Assembly: GCA_964444665.1 (NCBI GenBank)
Contig: CAYUIE010000002.1
Location: 248,001-312,000 of the forward strand
Direction of reading: 5' to 3'
DNA: 64,000 nt
Origin: CAYZTY01 sp964444665
GTDB lineage: Bacteria; Planctomycetota; Phycisphaerae; Sedimentisphaerales; CAYZTY01
Numbering within the stretch: position 1 is the first letter of the stretch; each line of letters begins with the position of its first letter. The translations under genes and the position numbers were made by a program. The notes beneath the pieces are model-generated. The model did not search any database. It worked only from the letters and a program-made list of their open reading frames with translations, and was not told where the DNA came from. Below are positions 51,964 through 60,966 of the stretch, piece after piece.

Positions 51964-53931
51964 TCACGCTTCACTTTTTACTATGTATATGTTCTTGTAC
52001 TGTTTTCCCAAAGGCTCAAACAACCTTCCGCCCCCCACCAAAAACTTCGGGAAGAATTCCACATACTGTAATCTCAGCGTATGAACAAATGCGCTTAATC
52101 CTGAAATGGCTGTGTTAAAAAGGTGCCCACCTATCAGCACAAGAATAGCAAGAATCACACCTACATAGGGTATACCTCCGGCAATCTTGCCGATGACGTT
52201 AATTGCCATCGCCAGTCCTGCCGTCACCATACCAAGCGCCATCAGTCTTAGATAGCTCAGTACATCACCCACATAGAAAATTGTGCTGAACAGTTGATAA
52301 CTCCCCATACCTATTCGACCGGCCCAGCTGCCTTGCCTTTCGCTGAACAATACTATCATCACTGCCGGTACCGCCGCCGTCCACACACAAATCCTGCTTA
52401 TGACCGCCGGTATCATACCCACCTTGCTGAATCCAAACAGCATTAGAGAATTCAACATTACCAGCCAGGTCAACTTTTCACAAACCGCCCCGATAAAGTC
52501 TTTGCGTACCAGTTGATGTATGAAGGCAATTGCCAGGCCCACGATTATCTGGAAATACCCCAACCCGAGTGCCAGTACGAAAAACGTCATCGGTTGTTCC
52601 AGCGGGTCAAACCACATCATCTTTTTTCGCACCGGCGCCAGTTGCGGTATGAATTGCTGTATCGCGTCACCAAACCACCCGCCCGTTAATGCACCCGCTG
52701 CAATTGTAGTAAGTGAACAGGCCCCGAGCAGCCAGAAGAGCATTTTATCGCCTTGCATTTTTCGAAGCATATACGCCACCACCGCAATGATAACGATACC
52801 GTAACCGGCGTCAGTCAGACAAAGCCCGAAGAACAGCGCAAAAAAAGGCGCCAAAAAAGCTGTAGGGTCAACCTCGAAGTGTTGTGGCATTCCATACAGC
52901 CGCGTTATAACCTCGAAAGGTCTGACTGTACGAGTGTTTGTTATCTCCACCGGCACGTCTTCATCCTGCCCCTGTTCCATTTCCATCAGGCTCGATGCCG
53001 AGAACTGTGATGCTGTTGCCTCCAGCCGGCCGTAATCGGCTTTCTTGACCCATCCTTCCAGAAGAACTGTCTGCTCGGTGGCCGGTGCCGACGTTTGCAC
53101 CTGCTGGCGTTTAAGCAGATTCTCATAGTGGTCTAAAAGAATCTGTAGTTTCAGGTACTCCTGCCCCAACTCGGCCGCTTTTTCATATTCTGTTTGAAGG
53201 TGCTTTGATATCTCGTTGAGTTCGGCCTTGTTCTTTTCATACGCTTCTGCCACCGTGCCGGTCATCGACTCAAAGCTTACCGGCTCGTAATCCGCAGCCC
53301 GAAGCACTTTTTGGACATCACTTATATTCTCTTTGAGGCAAACGATAACGCAGGCATGTCGGTTGCCTGTACTACCGACCTGTTCTAATGCTGCGCCCAG
53401 CTCCCCGAGTGCTGCTGCTGTCCTCTCGAAATGCTGGCCGGGTATCAATCCCAGAAGGATATTTGTTCGCCGCAGCTTTCCGATTTCCTCTATTGGCGTT
53501 GTCAGCCCAACCCATGGCTCCAGGCTCTCCACCATAGATCGGCAACTCTCATACCTGCCGTTTAACCTGCCAATCTTCTCGCGTACTTCCTCGCACTTTT
53601 CAAGAATCTCCAGTGCCTCTCGGCCTGAGACCACCTCACTGTAAAACTTTTCTGCAACGACCGCGCGAGGTGAAAGCATGCCCGTCAATCCCTTTTTCTC
53701 CTGTTTGTACTCCTGCAGAAATGATATGCTTTTTGCTAATCGGCTCGTCAAATCCTGCAGGTCCCGAGGTCGAGTGCTCTGGGGCTGCAGTTCCGGCCAA
53801 TCCTTGCTCACCATTGCTTTGTCCGCATCAAGCACTTCCATAATGCCTTCCTGCTGAATCGCCTCAAGCAGCAAGGCAGCTTCACTGCGATGCGTGGCAA
53901 TCATAACTTTTTTCATCTGAGCAATGGCCAT
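51964..53931 (-). CDS. ntpI: V-type ATPase subunit I (a-subunit)
   Basis: A 655-residue stator subunit. The N-terminal cytoplasmic half (about 1-340) is helical and coiled. The C-terminal half has about eight helices, including FALFFGLCLTDAGYGIVII and VLSYLRLMALGMVTAGLAM, the latter holding the conserved Arg that faces the rotor ring. It forms the ion half-channels. Confidence 0.95.
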   Translation of the reverse strand: MAIAQMKKVMIATHRSEAALLLEAIQQEGIMEVLDADKAMVSKDWPELQPQSTRPRDLQDLTSRLAKSISFLQEYKQEKKGLTGMLSPRAVVAEKFYSEVVSGREALEILEKCEEVREKIGRLNGRYESCRSMVESLEPWVGLTTPIEEIGKLRRTNILLGLIPGQHFERTAAALGELGAALEQVGSTGNRHACVIVCLKENISDVQKVLRAADYEPVSFESMTGTVAEAYEKNKAELNEISKHLQTEYEKAAELGQEYLKLQILLDHYENLLKRQQVQTSAPATEQTVLLEGWVKKADYGRLEATASQFSASSLMEMEQGQDEDVPVEITNTRTVRPFEVITRLYGMPQHFEVDPTAFLAPFFALFFGLCLTDAGYGIVIIAVVAYMLRKMQGDKMLFWLLGACSLTTIAAGALTGGWFGDAIQQFIPQLAPVRKKMMWFDPLEQPMTFFVLALGLGYFQIIVGLAIAFIHQLVRKDFIGAVCEKLTWLVMLNSLMLFGFSKVGMIPAVISRICVWTAAVPAVMIVLFSERQGSWAGRIGMGSYQLFSTIFYVGDVLSYLRLMALGMVTAGLAMAINVIGKIAGGIPYVGVILAILVLIGGHLFNTAISGLSAFVHTLRLQYVEFFPKFLVGGGRLFEPLGKQYKNIYIVKSEA

Positions 53932-53968
53932 ATTATTGCTCTGTTAAATGTCCGCTGAATATTCGCAA

Positions 53969-54277
53969 TTAAAGACTCTTAAGGTATTCCACTACTTTCG
54001 TTACCGCCTTATCCATTCCTGCCCCGGCCTTTTGCTCTAACTGGCTTCGCTCATTTTGGGCCTTGGCCTTTAGCTCTTCAATTTCCTTCGTCGTCGCTGA
54101 TGCCGACTCGTTGACCGCCTTATTGATTGCCTCTTTGCGTTCGACCTCAGCTTGCTGAAGCTGCTGGTTCCTTGCCGTTTTTGCCTCTTCAGCATTCCTG
54201 GCTGATTCTGCCCGTGCCTGTTTGATAATCTCTTGAGCTTGTGCTTCTGCTTGTTTGATTTGTTTGATTAATTCCAT
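53969..54277 (-). CDS. ntpF: V-type ATPase peripheral stalk coiled-coil subunit (NtpF/H)
   Basis: A 102-residue, almost purely helical protein with heptads and many Ala/Glu/Gln/Lys residues (IKQAEAQAQEIIKQARAESA). It pairs with subunit E to form the peripheral stalk. Its position as first gene of the ATPase operon matches ntpF of E. hirae. mdh ends 13 nt upstream. Confidence 0.85.
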   Translation of the reverse strand: MELIKQIKQAEAQAQEIIKQARAESARNAEEAKTARNQQLQQAEVERKEAINKAVNESASATTKEIEELKAKAQNERSQLEQKAGAGMDKAVTKVVEYLKSL

Positions 54278-54290
54278 TATTTATCGATTC

Positions 54291-55226
54291 CTAATCCAGG
54301 TGTTTATCTACCTTTGCGGCAAGCTCTTTTACATGCTGAAGTGATTTATCGAATGCTTCTCTTTCAGCTTTATTCAAATCCAGTTCGATAATTTTTTCCA
54401 TCCCTCCGGCTCCCAGTATTGCCGGCACACCCAGAAAATAACCGCCGACGTCATACTCTTTATCGCACCACGCACAACACGCAAGGACATTCTTTTTATC
54501 ATTCAGTATGGCCTCGGTCATTTTAACCGTACCGGCCGCAGGAGCATAATATGCGCTCGAACCGAGCAAATTAACCACCTCAATTCCACCCTTGCGAGTT
54601 CGCTCAATGATAGCCTCAATCTTCTTCTTCGGCAAAAGTTGCTCGAGCGGTATACCTTTTACGCAGGTAAATCTCGGCAGCGGGACCATATCGTCTCCGT
54701 GTCCGCCCATTAATACTCCTTGTACATCCGCGGTACTCACGCCTAATTCCGCCGCAACGAAGTAATTGAACCTGGCCGAATCGAGGGCTCCGGCCATTCC
54801 CATTACTTTGTTTTTCGCAAAGCCACTAACCTTTGCCGCGGCATGAACCATCGCATCGAGCGGATTGCAGACCACGATAATGAAACTATCGGGTGAGTAT
54901 TTGACTACCTGTTGGGTGACATTTTTGACGATTGAGGTATTCTTTGCCATCAAATCATCTCTGCTCATACCGGGTTTTCGTGGAAAGCCACTGGTGATGA
55001 TGACAATATCACTGCCGGCGGTTTGGCTCCAGTCTGTCGTGCCGGTTATTCTGCACTGGTACGGATGCACCGGTCCTGCCTGGGCAAGATCCAGTGCCTT
55101 GCCCTGTGCAAGTCCTTCAACTATGTCCAGTAGTACGATGTCACCAAGCTGTTTTGCTGCAGTAATGTGGGCGGTTGTTGCACCGACATTACCCGCCCCC
55201 ACGATGGTTATCCTGCTTCTTCTCAC
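54291..55226 (-). CDS. mdh: Malate dehydrogenase (LDH-like, NAD-dependent)
   Basis: A 311-residue oxidoreductase interconverting malate and oxaloacetate. NAD-binding ITIVGAGNVGATTAHITA, substrate arginines in FPRKPGMSRDDL, VVCNPLDAMVHAAAKVSG, GMAGALDSARF and the catalytic His in GGHGDDMVPLP are all present. The GTG at 55226 with AAGGAG just upstream gives the family length; the frame extends to 55346 but with an unlikely 40-residue leader. It is immediately upstream of the V-ATPase operon and may share its transcript. Confidence 0.95.
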   Translation of the reverse strand: MRRSRITIVGAGNVGATTAHITAAKQLGDIVLLDIVEGLAQGKALDLAQAGPVHPYQCRITGTTDWSQTAGSDIVIITSGFPRKPGMSRDDLMAKNTSIVKNVTQQVVKYSPDSFIIVVCNPLDAMVHAAAKVSGFAKNKVMGMAGALDSARFNYFVAAELGVSTADVQGVLMGGHGDDMVPLPRFTCVKGIPLEQLLPKKKIEAIIERTRKGGIEVVNLLGSSAYYAPAAGTVKMTEAILNDKKNVLACCAWCDKEYDVGGYFLGVPAILGAGGMEKIIELDLNKAEREAFDKSLQHVKELAAKVDKHLD

Positions 55227-55399
55227 AAGCTCCTTTCCGACATCCTTGTTTGTGTCACGGAAATCAAGGATATGATTATATATACTCGACAATTTTTTTC
55301 TATTGAAAAATCTGGACTGATTTCTTGTAGGGCTCTGTCGGAGCACGTGGTTTTTTTGGTTTGTTTATCTTTATTAAAGTGTTAATTTTTTAAACTGTC

Positions 55400-55428
55400 T
55401 TGATGGAGCCGTTACAATCAGGTAAAAT
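55400..55428 (+). promoter_or_regulatory. Promoter of the alpha/alpha-barrel protein gene
   Basis: TTGATG (55400-55405), 17-nt spacer, TAAAAT (55423-55428). Transcription would start at about 55435. Confidence 0.55.
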
Positions 55429-55452
55429 TTACTCTAAATACGCGTAAGATTG

Positions 55453-55472
55453 CCGGCAATCGTACTTGCCGG
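55453..55472 (+). promoter_or_regulatory. Hairpin in the leader of the alpha/alpha-barrel gene
   Basis: CCGGCAA-TCGTAC-TTGCCGG, a 7-bp stem with a 6-nt loop, lies between the promoter and the GTG at 55494. It could influence translation or act as an attenuator. Confidence 0.4.
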
Positions 55473-55493
55473 ATATAGTGATAAGGTCGCTGA

Positions 55494-56672
55494 GTGGTCG
55501 AGAATAAAAATCGGACGGTTGATTTTAACGGGCAAACTGTACCAAAGCCCTCGACAGGCCGGGGGCATAACTTGTCTAGGAAAAAAACAAGGCGGCCGTT
55601 GCACTTGCCTGAACCCAGCCTTGCCCACCTACAGAGACTTACTGATAAAACCGGTATCTTTGAGCATGCCGACGGCATCCACCCGGATAAGAAGCACGGC
55701 TATTGCGCAGAGGATGTCGGCCGTGCCCTTGTGGCTGTGCTGAAGTACGCCCGTTATTACACACACCCAGCGACACATCAGTTAGTCGATACCTATCTAA
55801 AATACTTAAAGCACGCCCAGTTGGAGGATGGTCGCTTCCATCACAGAACCAGCACTGAGGGGAAGCTGAGCAAGCAAATAGCTTCTGGTGATGACTTTGG
55901 CAGAGTGCTTTGGGGTTTGGGACACGCAGTCGCTTACTCCCTCAACGCTCAAGTTGAGGCGTTAGCCAGGCAGTTATTTGAGCGCGCTTTACTGCATATT
56001 GTCACCAGTGATATTCAGACATATTCCAAGGCTACCGCATACTCTGTCCTTGGTTTGCATTATTACCTGAAACGCCATCCAAAATCATCACATGCCGAGA
56101 GGACCCTAAAGGGGCTTGCCGATTATATGCTATACGTTTATGGCCAGAAATCTTCCGATGACTGGTGCTGGTTCGATGATTCTGTGACCTACGAAAATGC
56201 CAAGCTGCCTCATTGTCTTTTAGCCGCTTACGAGACCACAGGACAGCAGAAGTATCTTGACACGGCCCGCCAATCGCTGGATTTCCTCATTAATGTTAAT
56301 TTTCCAGACGGGCAAATGATGCAGGTAGTCGGAAACCGCGGCTGGTATCAAAAGGGCAAAGAATGCTCGCGATTCGACCAGCAGCCCATTGATGCCGCCG
56401 GGATGGTCCAGGTCTGCGCCGCTGCTTATAGAATTTTGGGTCTTGAGAAGTACAAAGACAAAATGATTTCAGCCTTTCAGTGGTTCCTCGGCCATAATAT
56501 CCTCGGCCTGCCGGTCTACGATGCCTCTTCCGGTGGCTCGCGGGACGGTTTGTGTGCGGATGGTGTGAATAACAATCAGGGGGCAGAGTCAAGTATTATG
56601 TATTTAATCGCGAATCTGACTGTTAGAGAAGCCTGCGGCCTGACAGGACAGACCGGTGTTAATCAAGCCTGA
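55494..56672 (+). CDS. Six-hairpin (alpha/alpha-barrel) protein linked to glycosyltransferases
   Basis: A 392-residue protein related to the alpha/alpha-toroid proteins that accompany or are fused to family 4 glycosyltransferases in many bacteria. LTDKTGIFEHADG then HGYCAEDVGRALVAVLKYAR is the group's N-terminal signature; repeated hairpins with GLGHAVAYS, YSVLGLHYYL and AAYRILGL follow. No catalytic residues are assigned. It is presumably active on, or binds, a sugar. Start GTG 55494 has a weak AAGGT. Its 3' end overlaps the convergent PAC2 gene by 14 bp. Confidence 0.75.
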   Translation: MVENKNRTVDFNGQTVPKPSTGRGHNLSRKKTRRPLHLPEPSLAHLQRLTDKTGIFEHADGIHPDKKHGYCAEDVGRALVAVLKYARYYTHPATHQLVDTYLKYLKHAQLEDGRFHHRTSTEGKLSKQIASGDDFGRVLWGLGHAVAYSLNAQVEALARQLFERALLHIVTSDIQTYSKATAYSVLGLHYYLKRHPKSSHAERTLKGLADYMLYVYGQKSSDDWCWFDDSVTYENAKLPHCLLAAYETTGQQKYLDTARQSLDFLINVNFPDGQMMQVVGNRGWYQKGKECSRFDQQPIDAAGMVQVCAAAYRILGLEKYKDKMISAFQWFLGHNILGLPVYDASSGGSRDGLCADGVNNNQGAESSIMYLIANLTVREACGLTGQTGVNQA

Positions 56673-57531
56673 TGCCTTGCTGTTCAAGCCAGCTTTTCAG
56701 ATCACCCATCTCGCTGTCGAAGACTTCATTGTCGTAATCTTCTTCGAGCTTCAAAATGCTTTTGGCCAATTCCGGCTGGTGTTGAATAACGTCATTCAGT
56801 TTCTTCTCAAATTCTTCGCTGCTGGCTCGCAGGTCATCAAGATGCAATTTCAGCCCGAGCATGCCGGCTAATCTCCTGGCCAGTCTTTCTATACATTTTG
56901 GGTTGTGGCCCTGTACGTATGCGGGAATCTCGGCGACGAGGCTGACCATATTTAGTCCTCTTTGCGGACAGCTTTTTGTAAGGTAAGTGACGATGCTGGC
57001 CGGCCCTTCATAATCGGAAAATCTTACACCATATTGCTCCAGTCCGTCTTTTAATTCCTTATGGGAAACCGAGCAATAGACCCTCGGCTCGCGGGTATGC
57101 GGCACGAGCCCGGCCACGCTGCCTATGAAATATATGGTTTTGACGCCGAACTTGCTGCAAAGCGAAAAGATACATTCGGCATATGCTTCCCAATGACAAT
57201 GCGGCTCCTTACCCGAGAAAATTATCAGCTCGCTGCTTTCTGCGCAGGAGAAGATGTTTTTCGGCACCTGGAAGTTGTCGATCAGGCCCTCTTTTATTTT
57301 CGTATGCGGCCGAAACAATGCTGAGATTTCCATCGAACCCGGGAAACTATAGATATAAAATCCCTCCGGCTCGATTTGCGCGAAATCCTGTGCCTTGAGC
57401 TGCCGCCTGAGGTATTTCAGGGTTCCGGTCGAGGCTTCTCCGCCGTTCATCCAGCCCGAAAAACCCAGCAGGAGACGCGGATTGGTAACTTGAGGTTTAC
57501 TATAAACTTGCAGTTTTTCGCTTGCCATCAT
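56659..57531 (-). CDS. PAC2-family protein
   Basis: A 290-residue protein of the PAC2 (proteasome assembly chaperone 2-like) family. PRLLLGFSGWMNGGEASTGT is the characteristic start, and GLVPHTREPRVYCSVSHKEL and GLNMVSLVAEIPAYVQG follow, with the C-terminal helical tail present. In actinobacteria and archaea these are linked to proteasome or ATP-grasp functions; here the role is unknown. It overlaps its convergent neighbour by 14 bp. Confidence 0.87.
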   Translation of the reverse strand: MMASEKLQVYSKPQVTNPRLLLGFSGWMNGGEASTGTLKYLRRQLKAQDFAQIEPEGFYIYSFPGSMEISALFRPHTKIKEGLIDNFQVPKNIFSCAESSELIIFSGKEPHCHWEAYAECIFSLCSKFGVKTIYFIGSVAGLVPHTREPRVYCSVSHKELKDGLEQYGVRFSDYEGPASIVTYLTKSCPQRGLNMVSLVAEIPAYVQGHNPKCIERLARRLAGMLGLKLHLDDLRASSEEFEKKLNDVIQHQPELAKSILKLEEDYDNEVFDSEMGDLKSWLEQQGIRLD

Positions 57532-57748
57532 TCATTCTCAGCATTGGATACCTTACTTTTTACCAATTATTCCCGTTGTTTGCCATGAAAATTACAATCT
57601 GTTCAAAAAATACACCCTCGGACAACAGACGCAGATGAACTTTAGTTCTGAGAGCTGTTTTCAGACACTCAGGGGGGTAAGGTGAATTGATATATCATAA
57701 GATCTGCGATAGCATCTTGCTTTATTAGTATTTGATTAAGCGAGCGAT

Positions 57749-58765
57749 TTAATCTGAAATCTCATGCACAATCCTGGATATCTGTTTTTCTAAAAGCTTT
57801 GAAAAAATTTCCTGTCCCTTCGGATTCAGATGGTCTCCCTCGCTATAAAAGAAATCGTCTCGGTCAAAGTAAATATTGTGAAAGTCGAGATTCCTATATA
57901 AGTATCTGCCGTAAGCAGGATTTTCCGAAGTCATTTGTTTTAGTTCTTTGTCTATTATGTATTGTCCCGCACGTTCTGCATAGTTTTTTGATACTGGCAT
58001 TTGCAAAGTTACTACCCAAACATTATTCTCTTTGCACATTTGTAATATCTTATCAAAATAGACAAGAATTGCTTCATCATAAACATCCCGGCCATCCAGA
58101 TGATACTTTGCTCTGCTAAAAGCGAATTCCTTGTCAGTGGACTGTTTCCTGTCTGCCCATGCTCTGTCCTTGATGCTTGGGGGTTTTGGTTCCTGTAACA
58201 GAAAACGCTTTATGCTGCCTGCTATATTCTTAACGAAATATTCCTGTCCTAAGCGCTTGTCCAATATAGTTAGTACATTACATTTTCTTGAAAATATATG
58301 TCGTCCCGTCAACCTTGACACTTCAGAGTAATCAATGTATCTGCTCCAGAAAAAAGGTGTATCAATGCTATTTGTTTTGTAAGAACTGAACGTGTGCTGA
58401 TCTATCGGTATGACAACAAGCTTTAGCGAAGGCATTTGTAGTATGTAATGCTTTAGAATATAATAGGATTGAATATAACTGGCTTTTCCAAACGACAGAT
58501 TAAAAGCGCTGCTTCTAATCCTTTGGGTATCTATCCCCTTTCGAAAATGAGAATCTCCAAGAAAAATCACCTCCAGGTTCTGTTTATTCTTTTCAAAAGC
58601 TGATATGATATTGAGGTTCTTTGACTGGCTGACAAAAAAGACTCTGTTCGTCATCTCCAAACATACTAACGAAGCTACGAAAAGCCCGACAAATATACAG
58701 ACGTGAGCCTTTCGTATATTGTATTTTCTGCTGCCTTCAAAATTGGAAATAAACGAATTCTTCAC
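57749..58765 (-). CDS. SGNH-hydrolase-like membrane-anchored protein
   Basis: A 338-residue protein with one N-terminal membrane helix (about 23-42) and a periplasmic SGNH-type domain. Block I is FLGDSHFRKG (Gly-Asp-Ser) and block V is GDHLNPKG (Asp-x-x-His spacing altered but the His is present). Partner proteins of this sort act with MBOAT acyltransferases such as AlgI or DltB. Its start overlaps the MBOAT stop by 29 nt, so both are co-translated. Likely O-acetylation of a polysaccharide; substrate unknown. Confidence 0.82.
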   Translation of the reverse strand: MKNSFISNFEGSRKYNIRKAHVCIFVGLFVASLVCLEMTNRVFFVSQSKNLNIISAFEKNKQNLEVIFLGDSHFRKGIDTQRIRSSAFNLSFGKASYIQSYYILKHYILQMPSLKLVVIPIDQHTFSSYKTNSIDTPFFWSRYIDYSEVSRLTGRHIFSRKCNVLTILDKRLGQEYFVKNIAGSIKRFLLQEPKPPSIKDRAWADRKQSTDKEFAFSRAKYHLDGRDVYDEAILVYFDKILQMCKENNVWVVTLQMPVSKNYAERAGQYIIDKELKQMTSENPAYGRYLYRNLDFHNIYFDRDDFFYSEGDHLNPKGQEIFSKLLEKQISRIVHEISD

Positions 58766-60152
58766 TGGTTCGAACTCCCAGCAACAGCAGGTAATATAGC
58801 ATCACCAAATAAGAAACGATCTGTACGGCAGGTCTTAATTTCATCATTGCCAGCAAATCACACCTCTTGTACTGTAATATCCCCACGGCAAACAATGGTG
58901 CTATGAGAAATAAAAGTCTGCCCAGTTCACCAATGGGTGGAAATTGAAGACCTGAAAATAAATATATCACCAAACTAACAGCTTGATTCAAGGAGGATGC
59001 CCTGAAAATCAGCCATCCAAAACACACAAGATGAAAGAAGAATATGACTTTCGCCATCCACCATAGCCTTTGAACAATAATATTCCGCGGTGGAGATATT
59101 TTCTCAAGCAGGATTTCAAATCGTCTATATGCCATAAGCAGGAAAGCATGATATATGCCCCAAAAAACGAATGTCCACGCCGCACCATGCCAGAGGCCCC
59201 CCAAAAGCATTGTTATCAAAATGTTCCTGCGTGTTATGACTGCGCCCTTCCTGCTGCCTCCCAGCGGGATGTATAGATAATCCCTAAGCCAGCTTGAGAG
59301 GCTTATGTGCCATCTGCGCCAAAATTCTCTTGGATTTGTCGAAAGGTATGGCTGCCGAAAATTTTCCATTATCTCGAATCCCAGAAGCTTACCAAGGCCC
59401 CTGGCTATGTTACTGTATCCTGCAAAATCACAGAATATTTGAAATGCAAAAGCGTACATCGCTAAAACTATCTCGCCGCTTTTGTACTTCCAACCATTGA
59501 ATACGGGTTCAGCTATTTTTGCCAGGTTGTCGGCAATTACCACTTTCTGGAACAACCCCCAGAATATCAGATAGCATCCCTCATAGAACCGGTCCACATT
59601 AAACGTGCGCGGTGAAAGTATTTGTGGAAGAAGATTCTTTGCTCTCTCTATTGGGCCGGCAACAAGCTGAGGGAAAAAGGCAACAAAAAGTGCAAAATCA
59701 AAAAACTTCCTTGTCGGCCTGAGCCCACCCCTGTAAATATCTATCGTGTAACTCATCGTCTGGAAGGTATAGAACGAGATGCCAACCGGTAGAATAATGT
59801 TTAATGAATTTAACCGGATTGAAAAGCCGAAATGATTAATAAGTGCCGTCAGGTCACCTGCAAAAAAATTAAAATACTTGAAAAAGCCGAGTATGGATAA
59901 ATTGCCGAACACACTCAGGAACAGAAAAATCCTTTTCCGTTTCATAGAAACTGAATTGTATATCCTTATACCGCATATGTAGTCGAGTATTGTGGAGATA
60001 AAGATTAAGGACAGGAATTTCCAGTTCCACGCCCCATAAAAAATGTAGCTTGCCACAAGCAACATTCTGTTCTGCCACTTGTGATTAAGTACAAGATACA
60101 ATCCATACACAATCGCCATAAAAACGGCAAATTCTAACGAATTAAACAGCAT
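58737..60152 (-). CDS. MBOAT-family O-acyltransferase (AlgI-like)
   Basis: A 471-residue integral membrane acyltransferase with about 11 helices. It opens MLFNSLEFAVFMAIV, the usual AlgI-type start. LLGGLWHGAAWTFVFWGIYH contains the catalytic His, and FWRRWHISLSSWLRDYLYIP is the second signature. It moves an acetyl or other acyl group across the membrane for transfer to an exopolysaccharide. The ATG at 60152 is chosen over 60173 by homology. The SGNH partner overlaps its 3' end. Confidence 0.93.
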   Translation of the reverse strand: MLFNSLEFAVFMAIVYGLYLVLNHKWQNRMLLVASYIFYGAWNWKFLSLIFISTILDYICGIRIYNSVSMKRKRIFLFLSVFGNLSILGFFKYFNFFAGDLTALINHFGFSIRLNSLNIILPVGISFYTFQTMSYTIDIYRGGLRPTRKFFDFALFVAFFPQLVAGPIERAKNLLPQILSPRTFNVDRFYEGCYLIFWGLFQKVVIADNLAKIAEPVFNGWKYKSGEIVLAMYAFAFQIFCDFAGYSNIARGLGKLLGFEIMENFRQPYLSTNPREFWRRWHISLSSWLRDYLYIPLGGSRKGAVITRRNILITMLLGGLWHGAAWTFVFWGIYHAFLLMAYRRFEILLEKISPPRNIIVQRLWWMAKVIFFFHLVCFGWLIFRASSLNQAVSLVIYLFSGLQFPPIGELGRLLFLIAPLFAVGILQYKRCDLLAMMKLRPAVQIVSYLVMLYYLLLLGVRTSEEFVYFQF

Positions 60153-60173
60153 AATCCGATAGTCACCATCCAA

Positions 60174-60476
60174 TCATTGAAATACCGCCTGATAACGGAC
60201 ATAGTGTTTTCCCAGGCTTAATAAAGAGCTTGACCTCTTATTGCCGGAGAAGCAAAAGTAGTCACGGCAACTTTTTTTTCGACATTTTAGTATTGTCGCA
60301 TTAGCCACAACTGTTGTTGGTCCGAAGCGAACTTCTTGCCCGGGAGTTTGTATCCAAAGCCGCAATGTTATGCTGTTTTTGAGAAGGACAAGCCTTAGTA
60401 AATTCCCCGCTCCACCACATCCGCCGGTGATTAAAAGGTTCTTTGCCGGATTCTTGGAAAGCTGTAAAATGTTATT
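60174..60476. other. Divergent 300-bp interval
   Basis: Between the MBOAT and zinc-ribbon genes. No gene is supported. It holds the promoter at 60443-60470; no MBOAT promoter could be picked out with confidence. Confidence 0.4.
60443..60470 (+). promoter_or_regulatory. Promoter abutting the zinc-ribbon protein start
   Basis: TTGCCG (60443-60448), 16-nt spacer, TAAAAT (60465-60470). The ATG at 60477 is 6 nt downstream, predicting a leaderless message. Confidence 0.5.
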
Positions 60477-60926
60477 ATGTTTAGCGACTCCAATGAAAAC
60501 TCTGAAACCGCCGAGGAAGCCGAAGGCGAGTATTCTGATGAACTCAGCCCGGATGCTAAGCCGCTTTGTCCACAATGCCTGAAACCTGTTGACCCTAAGG
60601 ATTACTATTGTCCGCATTGTGGTTCGGACGAGCCGATTAATCCGCTCACTGCTTATATGCCCTTCGTACGGCTTCGCTATATGTACAGCGTATTCGGTGC
60701 AATGTGGCGAAGGCTTTGGGATGATAATACAGGCTTCTTTGCGAGCTTTCTGTTTATCCTGCTCATTATCGTTTTTGCACCAATTCTTCTTATTGTTGGC
60801 ACGCCCATTATGGCTTGCAGGCTTATAAGGGACCGACAACTGCAAAAGCCGCACACGATTTTGTTACTCATAGGTTTCGCAGCCATTGTTATTATTGTGT
60901 TGCTTAGCTGGGCAATATCAATTTGA
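60477..60926 (+). CDS. Small zinc-ribbon membrane protein
   Basis: A 149-residue protein. An acidic N-terminus (1-28) is followed by a zinc ribbon with CPQC and CPHC at about residues 31-48, then two membrane helices (about 85-110 and 127-147). It belongs to no named family that I recognise; zinc-ribbon plus two helices is common in small bacterial membrane proteins of unknown role. No ribosome site is visible and the promoter directly precedes the ATG. Confidence 0.78.
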   Translation: MFSDSNENSETAEEAEGEYSDELSPDAKPLCPQCLKPVDPKDYYCPHCGSDEPINPLTAYMPFVRLRYMYSVFGAMWRRLWDDNTGFFASFLFILLIIVFAPILLIVGTPIMACRLIRDRQLQKPHTILLLIGFAAIVIIVLLSWAISI

Positions 60927-60966
60927 AATGTATCTTCCTCTGCCAAACTGCGGGCTGATTATCATC

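Noticed and set aside
60174..60854. Long minus-strand reading frame of 226 codons
   Set aside because: It is antisense to a convincing zinc-ribbon membrane protein and has a biased, unrecognisable composition with no ribosome site.
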